Part shown: in pieces, positions 61,842-64,000 of the stretch
How the letters are laid out: each line of letters starts with the position of its first letter
Position numbering within the stretch: position 1 is the stretch's first letter
Source: Chryseobacterium oncorhynchi
Lineage (GTDB): Bacteria > Bacteroidota > Bacteroidia > Flavobacteriales > Weeksellaceae
Length of the DNA: 64,000 bases
Direction of reading: 5' to 3'
NCBI RefSeq assembly: GCF_002899895.1
Contig: NZ_PPEI02000001.1
Location: 434,001-498,000 of the forward strand
The notes under the pieces: generated by a model
What the model was told of the DNA's origin: nothing
What the model saw: the letters and a program-made list of their open reading frames with translations, nothing else
Database searches by the model: none
Position numbers and translations under genes: made by a program

Positions 61842-64000
61842 TTATAGAGGAACGTTCATGAATTCAAGATAAAAACTTGTTCCTACATTCATCTTACTCT
61901 CAACGGAGACCTTAGCTCCTAAGCGATCAGCTATTCTTTTCACAATAGATAGTCCAATGCCTGCTCCTTCAAATGCTACAGTATTAGGCATTCTCCTAAA
62001 AATTTCAAAAATATTGACTCCATTACTTAAATCAATACCAATACCGTTATCCCGAATTTCATAAATAACCGATAAATCTTGCCTATAGCTTTTGACTTCT
62101 ACAAGAGGATTTTCTTTTCTGGAACTATATTTAACGGCATTCCCAATAAGATTTAAGAACATTTGATAAAGTAGTGTTCTTTCACCTGGGATAGCTATTG
62201 TTTCACCAAGGATGAACTTAAGATTTTCACTTTCATACTGTTTCTTGGTATTTTCTAAAATATCAATTATTTTTCTTTGTGGATTAATCATTTCAAGCTC
62301 AAAATGAACATAAGTAGACTGGGAAAGTTCATACACTTTATCCATCATCTCGGTCATAAGCCGAGTAGAATTAAGGATATTAGTTGCCAGCCTATTGAAT
62401 AGTTTATTTTTGTCTTCTTCGCGGTTAAGAATCATATCGGCTGACAAGTTAATCATTGCCAGAGGGTTTTTAAGATCATGAGTCAGTATATACCCAAAGG
62501 TATCTAGCGCACTATTTGAACGGATAAGCTCTCTGTTCAGTTTGAAGATTTCTCCACCTCTTTGGGCAATTGCCTGTTGTATAACGTATGCTATTTTTTC
62601 AAGAAATGCAAGCTCTCTTATTTTCCAGTTTATAGACTTTCCTTTGGTCAGCTTTCTCCAGCTTTCAAAAGATGTTCGCGGACTAGGATAAGAAATCTGA
62701 CTTCCCTCTGGTGTTATAGAAAATTTCTCTGGCTTTCCCGCCCATATTTCCTCCACAATATTTTCTTTCCGAAAAAGATAGAGAAACCATCTATTTCCGG
62801 GAAGTAAATTGACTCTAATCACACCCGGAAAGGAAGTTTCATCATGAGATTCTGATTGAAAGTAATTAAAATGGTTTGTAGAAAATAAACTTTCTTCTTC
62901 TTTGTTCAAAAGATATTTATCTATTATATCTATACTATTTTTATCAGGAGTCTCTCCATTATAGCTCAACTCTCCATTATACTTCACAGCAAGTCCATCG
63001 GCAGCAACGATCTCCATTATTTTGGGAGTATATTTTTTTAAAACACCCACAAAATCATATTGCATCAAAAGTTCAGTTTTAAGATCTCTTTCTAAAGCTC
63101 CCATAATTTTATGAGCACTAATCAATTCTTTTTGATGTTTCAAAAGATGATAGTTTACGGCATACTGCGTTAAGAAAGTACATACATTTCTCTGTTCAAG
63201 GTCAACATGTTTAGGTACTGTATTTTGGCATGTTACCAATCCCCAAAGTTTTTCTTCAATTATGATTGAAAAGCTAACACTTGCGTAGGTATTTGTATTC
63301 CGAAGATATTGTAGATGTATAGGTGAGAAAGCTCTAAGACTACAGTAACTTAAATCCAGTTTATCAGAAGAGATTCCAAGAATATCAAATATTTCCCCGT
63401 CCACATTTGCAGCATTACGGGCAGGAAATCTTAAATATAGCTCGCGAGCTTGTATAGGAATATCGAATTCAGGATATCTATATGATAAATAGGACGGCAG
63501 ATCTTCATTTTTTGATTCTGCAATTACCTGTCCACTATTATCTTCAAGAAATTGGTAAACCATTGCACGATCAAAACCCGTTATTTCTTTGATGAGATGG
63601 GTTAGCGTCTGCCAACAATCTTCACTACGTTCAAGTTCTTTGGCATAATTATTCAAATCGGTTGATCTTACAACATAATTATTACAAATCTCAATTTCAA
63701 AAAATATTTTTTCATCATATTGATAGATGCTGATATAGTATTCTTGATTACGAATAGAGATACGTTCTGTAAACCTTTTAAGTGGGGCAGATACATATTT
63801 TTCTATTTCGGAGATCATAGATCCACTGTCATCAACAATCAGATTCAACAATTGATCTATTGTAAGTTTCAATATTTTATCGAAAGAAAGCTCTGTAATT
63901 TCAACCGAGTTTCTGCTGGCAGCAACACACACACCATTCTCAAAAACAAATAGATAACCAAAATACTGGATTTTTCCGCAAAGATGTATTTGCTCTTCAT
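61842..64000 (-). CDS. Bacteriophytochrome-type sensor histidine kinase (5' end outside the window)
   Basis: The frame stays open to the right edge, so the gene is partial; a GTG at 63932 is not its start. The residues nearest the edge (EEQIHLCGKIQYFGYLFVFE) are the PAS segment that follows the chromophore-binding cysteine in BphPs, which would lie beyond the window. GAF: FDIPIQARELYLRFPARN and SPIHLQYLRNTNTYASVSFS; PHY: tongue motif PRTSFESW. Kinase: THDLKNP (H-box), NLIGNAVKYS (N), DNGIGID and GAGIGLSI (G). There is no receiver domain at the C-terminus. It should be a cytoplasmic red/far-red light sensor if it binds biliverdin. Confidence 0.85.
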   Translation of the reverse strand, partial: EEQIHLCGKIQYFGYLFVFENGVCVAASRNSVEITELSFDKILKLTIDQLLNLIVDDSGSMISEIEKYVSAPLKRFTERISIRNQEYYISIYQYDEKIFFEIEICNNYVVRSTDLNNYAKELERSEDCWQTLTHLIKEITGFDRAMVYQFLEDNSGQVIAESKNEDLPSYLSYRYPEFDIPIQARELYLRFPARNAANVDGEIFDILGISSDKLDLSYCSLRAFSPIHLQYLRNTNTYASVSFSIIIEEKLWGLVTCQNTVPKHVDLEQRNVCTFLTQYAVNYHLLKHQKELISAHKIMGALERDLKTELLMQYDFVGVLKKYTPKIMEIVAADGLAVKYNGELSYNGETPDKNSIDIIDKYLLNKEEESLFSTNHFNYFQSESHDETSFPGVIRVNLLPGNRWFLYLFRKENIVEEIWAGKPEKFSITPEGSQISYPSPRTSFESWRKLTKGKSINWKIRELAFLEKIAYVIQQAIAQRGGEIFKLNRELIRSNSALDTFGYILTHDLKNPLAMINLSADMILNREEDKNKLFNRLATNILNSTRLMTEMMDKVYELSQSTYVHFELEMINPQRKIIDILENTKKQYESENLKFILGETIAIPGERTLLYQMFLNLIGNAVKYSSRKENPLVEVKSYRQDLSVIYEIRDNGIGIDLSNGVNIFEIFRRMPNTVAFEGAGIGLSIVKRIADRLGAKVSVESKMNVGTSFYLEFMNVPL

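Overview
The window comes from a low-GC member of the Bacteroidota and looks like a Chryseobacterium-type flavobacterium (Weeksellaceae). The evidence is a type IX secretion C-terminal tail (34053-35384), repeated -7 boxes of the form TAnnTTTG upstream of many genes, almost no Shine-Dalgarno sequences, secreted proteins ending their signal peptides in AQ, a DUF6705 protein, Bacteroidota-type GG-leader peptides and a short Hc1-like histone. The genus is inferred; no rRNA gene lies here.

Layout. 1-2.7 kb: an acetyltransferase, then a 2OG-Fe oxygenase / Ada-like zinc protein / methyltransferase cluster. 2.8-4.7 kb: a lipoprotein with a glycine-rich linker and a JAMM-like C-terminus, followed by a DUF6705 protein. 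4.9-5.5 kb: five identical initiator tRNA-Met genes in tandem. 5.5-8.9 kb: housekeeping run (YciO/YrdC-like, CPBP protease, yaaA, prmC, DUF4180). 8.9-11.9 kb: a long gene-free stretch holding what looks like a Thr/Ile leader-peptide attenuator with no biosynthetic operon behind it, then two secreted surface proteins. 11.9-21.4 kb (minus strand): two reductases, a membrane AraC regulator, a rhomboid protease, parC, a small membrane protein, parE and a DUF2867 protein. 21.7-25.4 kb: methionine-type aminotransferase, then an SDR gene and an AraC gene flanked by two related cysteine-bearing GG-leader peptides. 25.6-36.3 kb: ychF, ferritin, a GH10-like lipoprotein, typA, a beta-helix protein, small proteins, a type IX-secreted propeller and a YceI lipoprotein.

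36.7-44.6 kb is an accessory island: a complete type I restriction-modification locus (hsdM, hsdS, hsdR) with an overlapping YgjP-like metallopeptidase. It is bounded by a frameshifted small gene on the left and, on the right, by a hexamer tandem repeat, an inverted repeat and an O-methyltransferase missing its N-terminal third. 44.7-56 kb returns to core-type genes (tex, HAD phosphatase, M28 peptidase, histone-like protein) and regulator/transport pairs (MocR with a divergent acetyltransferase-like gene; AraC with an MFS exporter).

57.1-59.6 kb is the most unusual part. Three copies of one control region (16-bp palindromic operator, TAnnTTTG box exactly 24 nt from operator start, conserved leader) are interleaved with two paralogous TetR genes. 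In two copies the target coding region is missing, leaving leader joined to terminator; in the third a decayed serine-hydrolase-like fragment remains. The window ends with a lipoprotein, a J-domain/KTSC protein, a small unknown protein and a bacteriophytochrome-type histidine kinase whose 5' end lies beyond the right edge.

No transposase, integrase, CRISPR array or rRNA operon was found.
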